46,587 nt of DNA, taken from CAIXLI01 sp964587125. Lineage in GTDB: Bacteria; Pseudomonadota; Alphaproteobacteria; UBA9219. Both the position numbers and the translations under genes were made by a program. Within the stretch, counting starts at the first letter, position 1. Each line of letters starts with the position of its first letter. Under the pieces are notes generated by a model. The model made no database searches, was not told the origin of the DNA, and saw only the letters and a list, made by a program, of their open reading frames with translations. The DNA is taken from contig CAZPKC010000014.1 in the NCBI GenBank assembly GCA_964587125.1, positions 1 through 46,587 on the forward strand. Reading direction: 5' to 3'. Shown piece after piece: positions 1-7,939 of this stretch.

Positions 1-2
1 CC

Positions 3-779
3 AAGAGCGTTGAACCGCGTCAGGCCGACCGTACCGTAGCCGAAATCGCGGCAAAGAATGGCGGGCGCTATGGCATCGGTTTGCATTTAAAGTTTGACCC
101 AAGCGTGTCAGAAAATTTTGCAGCAACCCACGTCCGGCGATTGGAGGCAATACGCAGGACTGTGGGAGACATCAAGCGCGAGCTTGACGGTACATGGATT
201 ATCCCGCCGGATCATCTCGACCGGATCAGAGAATACGAACGGTCTTTAGCAAGGCGCGCGCCCGTGATCGTAGACAAGCTCTCGAACATAAGCCTTGAAA
301 AACAAATATCGGCAGACGGCGCGACGTGGCTTGACAGGCAGCTTGTCTCAAACAATCCAGAGCCGACTAGAGACTCTGGTTTTGGGCATGAGGTGAGAGC
401 CGCCATGCGACAACGCCAGCAATGGCTTATCGAGCAAGGTTTGGCACAGGAGCAGCAAGGGATGGTTTCATACAAGAACAATATGCTTACGATGCTTCAG
501 CAACGGGAGCTAAAGCGCATTGCCGGAGGAATCGCAAAGCAAACAGGGCGTGAATATACCGCAGCGTTTGTTGGGAACCATATCGAGGGCAAAGTGGGTA
601 AGATGCTTGAGCTTGCCAGCGGCAAGTTCTCGGTGATCGAAAACAGCCGCGAGTTCTCGCTCGTCCCGTGGCGCGATGTTCTCGAAAAGAACATCGGCAG
701 GTACGTCTCCGGCCACGTGCGCGGCGGCGGCATCGATTGGGATATCGGCAGAAAGCGGGGCTTGGGAATTGGGATGTAA
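3..779 (+). CDS. Relaxase, DUF3363 C-terminal part (5'-truncated by window edge)
   Basis: The reading frame is open from the left edge, so the true start lies outside the window; a TTG at 81 is only an internal codon. About 258 residues are visible. The tail (VSGHVRGGGIDWDIGRKRG near the C-terminus) and the stretch AEIAAKNGG...DPSVSENFAATHVRRLEAIRR match what I know of the DUF3363 region of VirD2-like relaxases of mobilizable and conjugative elements of alphaproteobacteria. Such proteins nick at oriT and pilot the strand during transfer; the catalytic Tyr/His domain would be N-terminal and is not seen. A regulator of AlpA type follows 177 bp downstream, which fits the end of an integrated element. 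No integrase or transfer genes are visible, so whether the element is intact cannot be judged. Confidence 0.75.
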   Translation, partial: KSVEPRQADRTVAEIAAKNGGRYGIGLHLKFDPSVSENFAATHVRRLEAIRRTVGDIKRELDGTWIIPPDHLDRIREYERSLARRAPVIVDKLSNISLEKQISADGATWLDRQLVSNNPEPTRDSGFGHEVRAAMRQRQQWLIEQGLAQEQQGMVSYKNNMLTMLQQRELKRIAGGIAKQTGREYTAAFVGNHIEGKVGKMLELASGKFSVIENSREFSLVPWRDVLEKNIGRYVSGHVRGGGIDWDIGRKRGLGIGM

Positions 780-956
780 GAAAAACAGGGCGGGATGCTC
801 AATTGTTCCGTCCTTTTCCCATCATGCCGCATAGAGCCTTGGCAAATATCGTGTCATCAAGAAGTCGGGAGGCGAAAAGGGGCGAGAGCGTAGATAAAGC
901 ATATAAGAGAACTCACTGCCTCGTGAGACACTCATCACGTTTCCACAGGAAACGGG

Positions 957-1220
957 ATGGGAGGCCCGATGTTTGACGGAGAAAAAAACGAAATTGCACC
1001 TACTCGAATCCTGCGCTTGCCAGAGGTCATCTCTCGCGTGGGATTGAAACGCGCGTCAATCTACAGCGCCGTTGCACATGGCGCATTTCCCAAACAAATC
1101 GTTTTGAGCACCCGCGCCGTCGGCTGGATCGAGAAGGAAATCAACGACTGGCTTGCAACACGAATAAATGCTTCACGACCAAAACAAAATCAGATCCAAA
1201 ATAGAAAGGAAAGCGTATAA
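957..1220 (+). CDS. AlpA-family helix-turn-helix regulator
   Basis: An 87-residue protein (or 83 if it starts at the ATG at 969). It has the AlpA/MerR-like winged-helix pattern: ILRLPEVISRVGLKRASIYSAVAHGAFPKQIVLSTRAVGWIE followed by EINDWLATR. Small proteins of this family regulate excision or transfer genes in prophages and integrative elements. Both starts have a ribosome site: AGGA at 947-950 before 957, and GGGAGG at 959-964 before 969, so the start is ambiguous. It follows the relaxase end on the same strand, and together they mark a mobile-element border. The C-terminal tail (KQNQIQNRKESV) is polar and probably disordered. Confidence 0.8.
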   Translation: MGGPMFDGEKNEIAPTRILRLPEVISRVGLKRASIYSAVAHGAFPKQIVLSTRAVGWIEKEINDWLATRINASRPKQNQIQNRKESV

Positions 1221-1366
1221 CAATTTTGTTGCAGCCAATTACCGCGCCCTGTATAATTAGCAGTGATTTTCTAAAATAGGAACTGAGGGGTAACTTTGGG
1301 GGTAGTAGTATCATTATCAGAATAATTTGCGCTTTTGTTTTAGGTGGTTAAAAAACTTATTCAATC

Positions 1367-1677
1367 CCTGTCGCACCACCACCGGCAAGCTGCTGGTGGC
1401 GGAAAACAAATAGTAGTGGGATGGGGCTTTGCTCGCNNNNNNNNNNNNNNNNNNNNNNNNNNNNNNNNNNNNNNNNNNNNNNNNNNNNNNNNNNNNNNNN
1501 NNNNNNNNNNNNNNNNNNNNNNNNNNNNNNNNNNNNCTTCGCTCGCGGGCCCTGTCGCACCCACCACCGGCAAGCTGCCGGTGGCGGAAAACAAATAGTA
1601 GTGGGATGGGGCTTTGCTCGCCTTCGCTCGCGGGCCCTGTCGCACCCACCACCGGCAAGCTGCCGGTGGCGGAAAAA
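1367..1677. repeat. 85-bp tandem repeats, each with a strong hairpin, collapsed around a gap
   Basis: Copies begin at 1367, 1551 and 1636 (CCTGTCGCAC...), the last two exactly 85 bp apart. Each contains CCACCGGCA-AGC-TGCCGGTGG, a perfect 9-bp stem with a 3-nt loop. The first copy has GCTGGTGG instead of GCCGGTGG, which turns a G-C pair into G-U and keeps the fold. The sequence between hairpins is shared too. The last copy ends 25 bp before the ugd start, so the array forms its leader or promoter region. Confidence 0.85.
1437..1536. other. Assembly gap (100 Ns)
   Basis: Exactly 100 Ns inside the tandem-repeat array: a scaffold gap of probably arbitrary length. The true number of repeat copies is unknown. 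Confidence 0.95.
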
Positions 1678-1702
1678 CGTCAACAAAAGGGTGGGGATTT
1701 AT

Positions 1703-3064
1703 ATGAAAATCGTCATGCTAGGAGCCGGATACGTCGGTTTGGTTTCGGGAGCCTGTTTTGCGGAATTTGGCGTCAATGTGACGTGCGTGGATCCCGATGA
1801 AGGAAAAATAGCTCGGCTTCACGACGGAATCATTCCCATTTACGAGCCTGGCCTCGACGATCTGGTGAAAAAGAACATCGCCGCGGGGCGCCTTAACTTT
1901 GCGGCAAGCCTTTCGAAATGCGAACCCAAAGTCGACGCCGTTTTCATCGCGGTCGGCACGCCCACGCGGCGCGGCGACGGCCACGCGGACCTGACGTACG
2001 TCTATCAGGCCGCGCGCGACATCGCGTCCTATCTGACGCCCGATCATTTCACGGTCGTCGTCACAAAATCCACCGTTCCCATCGGCACGGGGCGCGAGGT
2101 CGAGAAGATCATCCGCAAAACGAATCCGAAAGCGAACTTCGCCGTCGCCTCCAATCCCGAGTTTTTGCGCGAAGGCTCGGCTATCGGCGATTTCATGCGG
2201 CCCAACCGCGTGGTATTCGGCACGAACGGCAGCGAGCAAGCCGCCGATGTGATGAAAGCGCTTTACCGCCCGCTTTATCTGCTTGAAACCCCGATCGTCC
2301 ATACGTCCTTGGAATCGTCCGAGCTGACAAAATACGCCAGCAACGCGTTTCTGGCGGCCAAGATCACGTTCATCAACGAAATCGCCGATCTATGCGAAAA
2401 AGTCGGCGCGAACGTTCAGGATGTCGCGCGCGGCGTCGGCCTCGATGAACGCATCGGCAAAAAGTTTTTGCACGCGGGTCCGGGCTACGGCGGTTCGTGC
2501 TTTCCGAAAGACACGCTCGCGCTCGTCAAAACGGCGCAAGCCGTGGGTTCGCCCATGCGGATCGTCGAAACGGTGGTCGATATCAATAAAAAGCGCAAGA
2601 AAAGCATGGCGTCGCGCGTGATCGCGGCGGCCGGAGGCAGCGTCAGGGGCAAGAAAATCGCCGTTTTGGGCGTGTCGTTCAAGCCCAACACGGACGACAT
2701 GCGCGACAGCGTGGCTTTGGACGTAATCCCCATGCTTCAGAAAGCGGGAGCGGTTATTCAAGCTTTCGACCCCGCCGCGATGAAGGAAGCGGCCAAGCTT
2801 CTGCCGAAAGTCGATTGGAAAGAGGACGCATACGCCGCGCTGAAAGGCACAAGCGCTGCGGTTATTCTGGCGGAATGGAACGAATTTCGCTCCCTCGATT
2901 TTGTCCGCGCCAAGAAACTTATGAAGGCCCCCGTCTTGGTCGATCTCCGGAACATTTATAAACCCGAGGAAATGGCCAAAACCGGATTTGCGTATAGCTC
3001 TATCGGTCGGAAAAACGCGGAAACAAAACCCCGTGCCAAAAACGGCAAGAAAGGGAAGAGATAA
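1703..3064 (+). CDS. ugd: UDP-glucose 6-dehydrogenase
   Basis: A 453-residue protein of the UDP-glucose/GDP-mannose dehydrogenase family. It oxidises UDP-glucose to UDP-glucuronate with two NAD+, feeding exopolysaccharide or lipid-A sugar pathways in the cytosol. Visible marks are the Rossmann start MKIVMLGAGYVGLVSGACFAE, the VAVGTPT-type segment (FIAVGTPT), the STVPIGTG segment, NPEFLREGSA, and GYGGSCFPKD with catalytic Cys at about residue 266. The C-terminal NAD/UDP domain carries GVSFKPNTDDMRDS. The start is the ATG at 1703, preceded by a GGTGGGG purine run; upstream in-frame sequence is repeat DNA. A basic tail (RAKNGKKGKR) extends past the family core. The gene stands alone behind the repeat array. 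Confidence 0.95.
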   Translation: MKIVMLGAGYVGLVSGACFAEFGVNVTCVDPDEGKIARLHDGIIPIYEPGLDDLVKKNIAAGRLNFAASLSKCEPKVDAVFIAVGTPTRRGDGHADLTYVYQAARDIASYLTPDHFTVVVTKSTVPIGTGREVEKIIRKTNPKANFAVASNPEFLREGSAIGDFMRPNRVVFGTNGSEQAADVMKALYRPLYLLETPIVHTSLESSELTKYASNAFLAAKITFINEIADLCEKVGANVQDVARGVGLDERIGKKFLHAGPGYGGSCFPKDTLALVKTAQAVGSPMRIVETVVDINKKRKKSMASRVIAAAGGSVRGKKIAVLGVSFKPNTDDMRDSVALDVIPMLQKAGAVIQAFDPAAMKEAAKLLPKVDWKEDAYAALKGTSAAVILAEWNEFRSLDFVRAKKLMKAPVLVDLRNIYKPEEMAKTGFAYSSIGRKNAETKPRAKNGKKGKR

Positions 3065-3073
3065 TCTCTTCCC
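3053..3073 (+). terminator. Hairpin whose loop is the ugd stop codon
   Basis: GGGAAGAGA-TAA-TCTCTTCCC: a perfect 9-bp stem with the TAA stop codon of ugd as the 3-nt loop. No T-run follows directly, so it is a weak intrinsic terminator at best; mRNA 3'-end protection is an alternative. Confidence 0.4.
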
Positions 3074-3318
3074 GTCTCATGCATCGTCATTTTTACGAAT
3101 GTGAAACCCCACCCCTGTATGCGCGGGCGCGCGCAGGCAAAGGCCCTTCTCTTTGTAGAACCGTTGGTTAAGCACGACAAACGCAGAACATTTACCATTG
3201 ATAAACATCAAAGCATCGCCGCAAAAAGGAAAGTATCGTTCTCCTCCCTCCAACTGCAGGTTTTGCAGGAAGCATTTCCTGCTTGAGAGGACAACCTATG
3301 CAACAAGGGAGGTCTGCG

Positions 3319-4356
3319 ATGAAAGCTCTCGTTTACCAAGGTCCCGGAAAAAAAAGCATAGAAGATCGGCCGAAGCCCGAAATAAAAGAGTCAACGGACG
3401 CGATCGTAAAAATAAGTAAAACGACAATTTGCGGAACGGACTTGCATATTCTTAAGGGGGATGTGCCGAGTTGTCACGCGGGGCGCATCCTCGGTCATGA
3501 AGGTGTCGGCGTGATCGATAAGATCGGTCCGTCGGTCGCGATGTTCAGGCCGGGCGATAAGGTCCTTGTTTCCTGCATCAGCTCGTGCGGAAAATGCGTT
3601 TATTGCAAGAAGCAGATGTATTCGCATTGTACGACGGGCGGCTGGATACTCGGCAACACCATCGATGGAACGCAAGCCGAATTTGTCCGCATCCCGCATG
3701 CCGAGACGAGCCTTTATCTCGTTCCCGACAGCGCGGATGAAGACGCGCTAACGATGTTAAGCGATATTTTGCCGACGGGGTTTGAATGCGGCGTGCTTAA
3801 CGGAAAGGTCCGGCCCGGAAACACCGTGGCTATCGTAGGGTCGGGGCCAATAGGCCTTGCCGCATTGCTAACCGCCCGGTTTTTCTCGCCAGCCCAGATC
3901 ATCATGATCGATTTCGACGACAACAGGCTTGCGGCGGCCAAGCGTTTCGGGGCTACGGCGACGATCAACAACCGCGATGGCAAAGCCGTGGAAACCGTCA
4001 TGGAAATAACAGGCCGGCGCGGGGTTGATACCGCCATCGAGGCGGTGGGAGTGCCGGCCAGTTTTGAATTGTGCGAGGAAATCATAGCGCCCGGAGGCGT
4101 CATCGCCAACATAGGCGTGCACGGGAAGAAGGCCGATCTTCATCTGGAAAGCCTGTGGGACCGAAACATAACCATCACAACGCGCTTGGTCGATACCTCA
4201 AGCACGCCGATGCTGCTTAATGTCTTGGGGTCAGGGAAAATCGACCCCAAGCTTCTCATCACGCATCGTTTTTCGTTTGAGAACGTTCTCGATGCTTACG
4301 AGACTTTTTCCCGTGCCGCGGACACAAAAGCGCTCAAGGTCATCATAGAGTTTTAG
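3319..4356 (+). CDS. Zinc-dependent alcohol dehydrogenase (medium-chain)
   Basis: A 345-residue MDR-family dehydrogenase. Catalytic-zinc ligands appear as C38 (ICGTDLH) and GHE at 59-61. The structural-zinc lobe is complete: C90, C93, C96 and C104. The NAD(P)-binding fold is VAIVGSGPIGLAALLTARFF followed by IIMIDFDDNRLAAAKRFGA; the Asp after the second strand favours NAD. The sequence resembles alcohol and threonine dehydrogenase-like proteins acting on small alcohols; the substrate cannot be told. The start is the ATG at 3319 with AGGGAGG about 6 nt upstream; a frame start at 3283 lacks this. It is 254 bp from ugd and convergent with coaB, so it is probably transcribed alone. Confidence 0.88.
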   Translation: MKALVYQGPGKKSIEDRPKPEIKESTDAIVKISKTTICGTDLHILKGDVPSCHAGRILGHEGVGVIDKIGPSVAMFRPGDKVLVSCISSCGKCVYCKKQMYSHCTTGGWILGNTIDGTQAEFVRIPHAETSLYLVPDSADEDALTMLSDILPTGFECGVLNGKVRPGNTVAIVGSGPIGLAALLTARFFSPAQIIMIDFDDNRLAAAKRFGATATINNRDGKAVETVMEITGRRGVDTAIEAVGVPASFELCEEIIAPGGVIANIGVHGKKADLHLESLWDRNITITTRLVDTSSTPMLLNVLGSGKIDPKLLITHRFSFENVLDAYETFSRAADTKALKVIIEF

Positions 4357-4458
4357 GACTCGAGCCCGGTTCGCAGAACGGTCGCGGACGCTTTTCAACC
4401 CTGACGCTGCCGATAGGGACCGATCTTCTTTGCTTTTCCTGCTGCGGCGGATAGAAAA

Positions 4459-5730
4459 TTATTTGCGGATGCCGGTAAGGCGCGCCGTGATTTCCCGAAC
4501 GATCGCCGATGCGGCGTCGCCCTTGCTCATGACGGGCAAAGGACGCGGCTTTGCGCCGCGCGCCACAAAAAATATCCGGTTTTTTCCTTTGCCGTGCGCG
4601 ACCGATCTCCCGACAAGATTGGCGCAAATCAGATCGGCGTTTTTCTTCTCAAGCTTTCCCTTCGCGTATTCGAGAATTTTACGGGCGTCCGTTTCCGCCG
4701 CGAATCCGACGACGAGAGCGGGCCTTTGTTTCCGCCGCCGCCCCATCGCGCCGAGGATGTCCGGATTTTGGGCAAGCGCGAGAGCATATTTTTCATTTTC
4801 CACCAGCCGGAGGGGAAAAGGAACCCCGCATCCGAAATCTGCCACGGCTGCGACGCCGACAAAAACATCGGCGGGCAAACAAGCCTCGCACGCCGCAAGC
4901 ATATCTTTCGCTCCCGCCGTCCGGACGACCTGAATATTTTTATGGGTTGGCGGCGGAACGGTCGAAGGCCCCGTAACATAAACGACTTTCGCGCCGGAAG
5001 CCGCGAAGGCGCGCGCCAATTCGCATCCCTGCCGTCCCGACGAAAAATTCGTGATGACGTCGCCGGTTGCGGTGACGCGTTCTTCGGTCGGGCCGCTTGT
5101 GAGCACGATTTTTTTGCCGCTTAATGCCGGCTTCGTGCCGCGCGGCAGGGCCCCTTCATCGAAAACCGTTTGCGGATAGGCCGCATCCGCTTTTTTCCAA
5201 ACATCGCCGGTTATCGCCGACAGCCATTCGGGAAGATCGAGAGGCGAGAATTTTTCCTGTCGGCCATTGTATCCGATCGCGGGAACGCCCCATCTCTTCG
5301 CGCGGGCCACGACATCGACATTTCCAACAATGGCCATCGAAACAGCGCGTGCGCCTTTGTTTTTGACCTTCAACTTATGCTTGGCGCGATGCGCGGGACG
5401 GATCGAAGAAATCGAGGCGAAGCAAAAAACGGCGTCACAGGAAATTTGGGCGACGAAAGAATCCGTCGCTTTCATCGCGTCGCGCCCCGACGCTATGTCG
5501 TTTCCGTTGGCGAATCGTTGCGCGACGCGGCATCCCTTTGGGGGCGGAAGATCGGTCGGCGGCGCGATAACCGTAACCTCGGCCCCCTGCGCGGCAAGCC
5601 ACGCCGCTACGGCGTAACCTTGGCTTTCCCTCCGGCGGTGATTGGCGTAACGGCGGACGCCGTCGATGTCTTCGTAAGGCCATCCGGCGGTAACGACGAT
5701 CCTTTTGCCGGTTAATTTTTTTGCGGGCAT
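4459..5730 (-). CDS. coaB: CoaB-like phosphopantothenate-cysteine ligase, tandem two-domain form
   Basis: About 423 residues, twice the length of one CoaB domain. The C-terminal half (from about residue 205) has the CoaB start GKKIVLTSGPTEE, then DVITNFSSGRQG (Asn 228, SSG 230-232), AAVADF (294-299), NPDI and VVGFAAET, LICAN. The lysine-rich KIKK flap that should follow AAVAD is missing (PLRLVEN instead). The N-terminal half (from about 8) is a second, degenerate copy: GKRIVVTAGWPYEDIDGVRRYANH keeps Asn 30 but has RRRESQG in place of SSGxxG, while RPAHRAKHKLKVKN (about 111-124) keeps the lysine-rich flap. CoaB joins 4'-phosphopantothenate and cysteine using CTP. The ATG at 5730, 10 nt after the coaC stop, is preferred to one at 5766 inside coaC. 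Third gene of rpiB-coaC-coaB. Confidence 0.82.
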   Translation of the reverse strand: MPAKKLTGKRIVVTAGWPYEDIDGVRRYANHRRRESQGYAVAAWLAAQGAEVTVIAPPTDLPPPKGCRVAQRFANGNDIASGRDAMKATDSFVAQISCDAVFCFASISSIRPAHRAKHKLKVKNKGARAVSMAIVGNVDVVARAKRWGVPAIGYNGRQEKFSPLDLPEWLSAITGDVWKKADAAYPQTVFDEGALPRGTKPALSGKKIVLTSGPTEERVTATGDVITNFSSGRQGCELARAFAASGAKVVYVTGPSTVPPPTHKNIQVVRTAGAKDMLAACEACLPADVFVGVAAVADFGCGVPFPLRLVENEKYALALAQNPDILGAMGRRRKQRPALVVGFAAETDARKILEYAKGKLEKKNADLICANLVGRSVAHGKGKNRIFFVARGAKPRPLPVMSKGDAASAIVREITARLTGIRK

Positions 5731-5740
5731 TTTCGTTTTC

Positions 5741-6805
5741 TCACGTTCGCGCAAGCTGGCTGGCATCGTCGATAACGCACATCCCGTCTTGGCGAAGCTG
5801 CAAAGCGCGGGATGGGGAAAGAGTCTGCAGGCATTCCTTTGTCGTTATGACGGGCGCTTTGGACGCCAGATATGCGGCAAGAAAAAGCGTATCGGCGCGG
5901 CCTTGCACCATTTTTTCCGCCAGCGTGTCGTCGAGAAAGGGAATAAAAACCCCATTCGCGCGTTCCGGCAATTTTATGTGTTCCAAGCCTTTAAGTTCGG
6001 GAAGCTGGAAATAATCCGAAACGACAGTTTGCCCCGTCAGTTTTTTCAACGCGTCGCAACGTTCGGCCCACGAAGAATCGAGGATATATTCCGCGTCCGC
6101 GCCGGATTTATCGATTTCGGCTGCCAATTTTTCGACGGCATCCCACGAAACGTTTTCGCCGCCAAGAGCGACAAGAATTCTTGCGCCGCTTTCGGGAGGG
6201 GAAAAAGAAATTTTCTTCCTTTCTTCCCGCCGCGCGGCCTTGTAAAGGGCAAGGGCCGGATGCTGTTTGCCTGCAAACGCGGCATCTGCGCCTTCCGCTA
6301 TTTCTTCGACGCCGATCATGCGGCCAAACCCCTCGACGTCGCACGCCAGATGCCCTTTGACGGGGCCGAGAAAGACGACGCCTTTTTTCTTCAAAGCGCC
6401 GCAATTTCTCCGCACGGCGGGATGTTCCCACATTTTTGTGTTCATCGCGGGAGCAATCATGAGAAGGCTTCCGCGCTCCCGCGCCGCAAGAATCTCCCGC
6501 GCCCGTTCGGACGAAGCGAAGGCAAGCTGGCTGATGAAATCGGCGGAGGCGGGAGCGACCAAAATCGCGTGCGCCGGAGAAGAGTTTTCTTTTAAAGGGG
6601 ACGCATCGGCAAAATCGGCAAGGACTTTATGTCCCGACGCCGCTTCCGCCTCCGCCGCCGAAACCCATTTATATTTTTCCGCCGCGGGCGTCAGAAGGAC
6701 CGTCACGTCGCACCCGGACGCGCGCAAGGCCCCGATCAAAGGCAGCGTTTTTGTCGCCGCAACGCTTCCCGTCACGACTAATATTAATCGTTTCCGTCCG
6801 TCCAT
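5741..6805 (-). CDS. coaC: CoaC-like phosphopantothenoylcysteine decarboxylase, tandem two-domain form
   Basis: A 354-residue protein; a single CoaC flavoprotein domain is about 180. Residues 5-180 are a clear HFCD-family domain: LILVVTGSVAATK, APASADF (84-90), PAMNTKMW (119-126) and LACDVEGFGRM with Cys 155. The catalytic His expected about 13 residues before the APASADF segment (HIELAKWAD in E. coli) is absent. Residues 207-350 look like a second copy: it keeps EHIKLPERANGVFIPF with His 276 at the expected place, but has PVITTKEC where PAMN should be and lacks the Cys loop. CoaC makes 4'-phosphopantetheine with FMN. Normally it is fused ahead of CoaB; here the two are separate, adjacent genes. 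The start is the ATG 2 nt after the rpiB stop. Assignment is firm; the split active site is my inference. Confidence 0.82.
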   Translation of the reverse strand: MDGRKRLILVVTGSVAATKTLPLIGALRASGCDVTVLLTPAAEKYKWVSAAEAEAASGHKVLADFADASPLKENSSPAHAILVAPASADFISQLAFASSERAREILAARERGSLLMIAPAMNTKMWEHPAVRRNCGALKKKGVVFLGPVKGHLACDVEGFGRMIGVEEIAEGADAAFAGKQHPALALYKAARREERKKISFSPPESGARILVALGGENVSWDAVEKLAAEIDKSGADAEYILDSSWAERCDALKKLTGQTVVSDYFQLPELKGLEHIKLPERANGVFIPFLDDTLAEKMVQGRADTLFLAAYLASKAPVITTKECLQTLSPSRALQLRQDGMCVIDDASQLART

Positions 6806-6807
6806 CC

Positions 6808-7257
6808 CTAAAGTCCGCCGAGCGCGGCCAATTTGGCGTTGCGTTCCGCATAACGGCCGCCGAGAAAATCCGTCGTCAGAAACGTGTTTAGGCAATCCAA
6901 AGCCACTTCCTGTCCCGAAATATGCGCGCCGAGAACAAGAACGTTGGCGTCGTTATGCTGACGCGCCAATCGCGCCATCGTCGTATCGAAGCATAAAGCC
7001 GCGCGGATATGCCTGTAACGGTTTGCCGTCATGGCGGACACTTGCCCCGAACCGCAGATCAGCACGCCCCTATGCTCCGGATGGGCGCGCAGATCGGCGA
7101 TAACTTTTTGGGCAAAATCGCCGACATCGCAGCGAACTTCGTCGTTGGTGCCGAAATCGAGGACTTTGAACCCGCGCTCCTCGAGATGCTTTAAAAACAG
7201 CGATTTCAAAGGGAACCCGCGGTGGTCGGAGGCTATGGAGACTGTTTTTTCGGTCAT
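6808..7257 (-). CDS. rpiB: Ribose 5-phosphate isomerase B
   Basis: A 149-residue RpiB/LacAB-family protein interconverting ribose 5-phosphate and ribulose 5-phosphate. It shows IASDHRGFPLK at the N-terminus, VLDFGTNDE, GVLICGSGQ with the active-site Cys, RAALCFDTTMARLARQHNDANVLVLGA, and FLGGRYAERNAKL. The usual GTG after Cys is GSG, and the following segment (QVSAMTANRY) departs somewhat from the common GIGMSIAANK, so sugar preference could differ. First gene of a tight minus-strand operon with coaC (2-nt gap) and coaB. In many alphaproteobacteria rpiB sits near glyA, which is not seen here. Confidence 0.9.
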   Translation of the reverse strand: MTEKTVSIASDHRGFPLKSLFLKHLEERGFKVLDFGTNDEVRCDVGDFAQKVIADLRAHPEHRGVLICGSGQVSAMTANRYRHIRAALCFDTTMARLARQHNDANVLVLGAHISGQEVALDCLNTFLTTDFLGGRYAERNAKLAALGGL

Positions 7258-7470
7258 AATCCCTATCCTTAAAGAAAAAATATAGTCATCGCAACTCGAG
7301 AATTGGCAAACCGTTTAGCGTAAGGACTTGTTCTTAAAGCATCTATGGGGCAAAGCTTGCCAATTTTTGCCCTGCGGTAGGCATAATACCGACAATACCC
7401 GAACAATTTTATCTTTAAAAGCTCCTTAAGCACAAAAGGGTATAATTCAATCAATACAAGGAAAAACCCC

Positions 7471-7932
7471 ATGGAACGCAACGCGGAAAAGAACAGGTTT
7501 CTGCAGTTCTATATCGGAAGCCTAGTCTTGTTTCTAACTTTGGCCGCCGTTGGCTGCTATTGGGCCGACAGGGCGGGGCTGATTTCGGTGCGTCCCGCGA
7601 CGCCCGCGGCATCCGCGCCGCGCGAAGTCATAACCGACATGGCTTACGTGGATCTTCCGCGCATGACGGTGTCCCTTGGAAGCGGCGTCGCAAGACAGGC
7701 GCGGATCGATATCTCGCTGGAAGTCGCGCGCAAGGACATCCCCGTTCTCGAAGGATACATGCCTCAAATTATGGACAGGCTTAACGGATTTTTTCCCAAA
7801 GTGGAGTTTGAAGATATCGACGAGCCCAACTCCATGTTTCTGCTTCACAAAGATATGTTGCGGCAGGTTAACAACGTCGGAATGCCGATTTCGGTGCATG
7901 ATCTGATGCTGCGCTCTCTGCTAGTCATGTAG
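7471..7932 (+). CDS. fliL: FliL-like flagellar basal-body protein
   Basis: A 153-residue single-pass membrane protein. It has a short cytoplasmic N-terminus, a membrane segment at about 13-31 (FYIGSLVLFLTLAAVGCYW) and a periplasmic domain. That domain shows the FliL pattern: a strand entering at VDLPRMTVSLGSG, RIDISLEVARKDIPVLEGYMPQIMDRLNGFF, and a C-terminal helix ending in LLVM. FliL surrounds the stator at the basal body and affects motor torque. AAGGA lies 9 nt before the ATG. It stands alone between rpiB (divergent) and clpB, away from the flagellar block at 26-32 kb. The fold assignment is by pattern; sequence in this family is weakly conserved. Confidence 0.7.
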   Translation: MERNAEKNRFLQFYIGSLVLFLTLAAVGCYWADRAGLISVRPATPAASAPREVITDMAYVDLPRMTVSLGSGVARQARIDISLEVARKDIPVLEGYMPQIMDRLNGFFPKVEFEDIDEPNSMFLLHKDMLRQVNNVGMPISVHDLMLRSLLVM

Positions 7933-7939
7933 CCCTCAA

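Larger units (their letters stand above)
1221..1702. other. Gene-free stretch with tandem repeats and assembly gap
   Basis: No convincing gene. The first 100 bases are AT-richer, with a G-rich patch around 1286-1307. From 1367 on, 85-bp tandem repeats interrupted by 100 Ns fill the space up to the next gene. Apparent long frames through the repeats are artefacts: the unit is not a multiple of three, so each copy is read in a different frame. Confidence 0.8.

Noticed and set aside
1344..1686. Open frames on both strands through the repeat/N region
   Set aside because: They run through Ns and hairpin repeats whose unit (85 bp) is not a multiple of three; no conserved protein pattern.
6108..6431. 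Arg-rich minus-strand frame inside coaC
   Set aside because: Shadow of the coaC reading frame, low-complexity composition, no ribosome site.
7270..7310. Sigma-54-like TTGGCA...GC upstream of fliL
   Set aside because: The GG-to-GC distance is 11, not 10, and the -24 box is incomplete.
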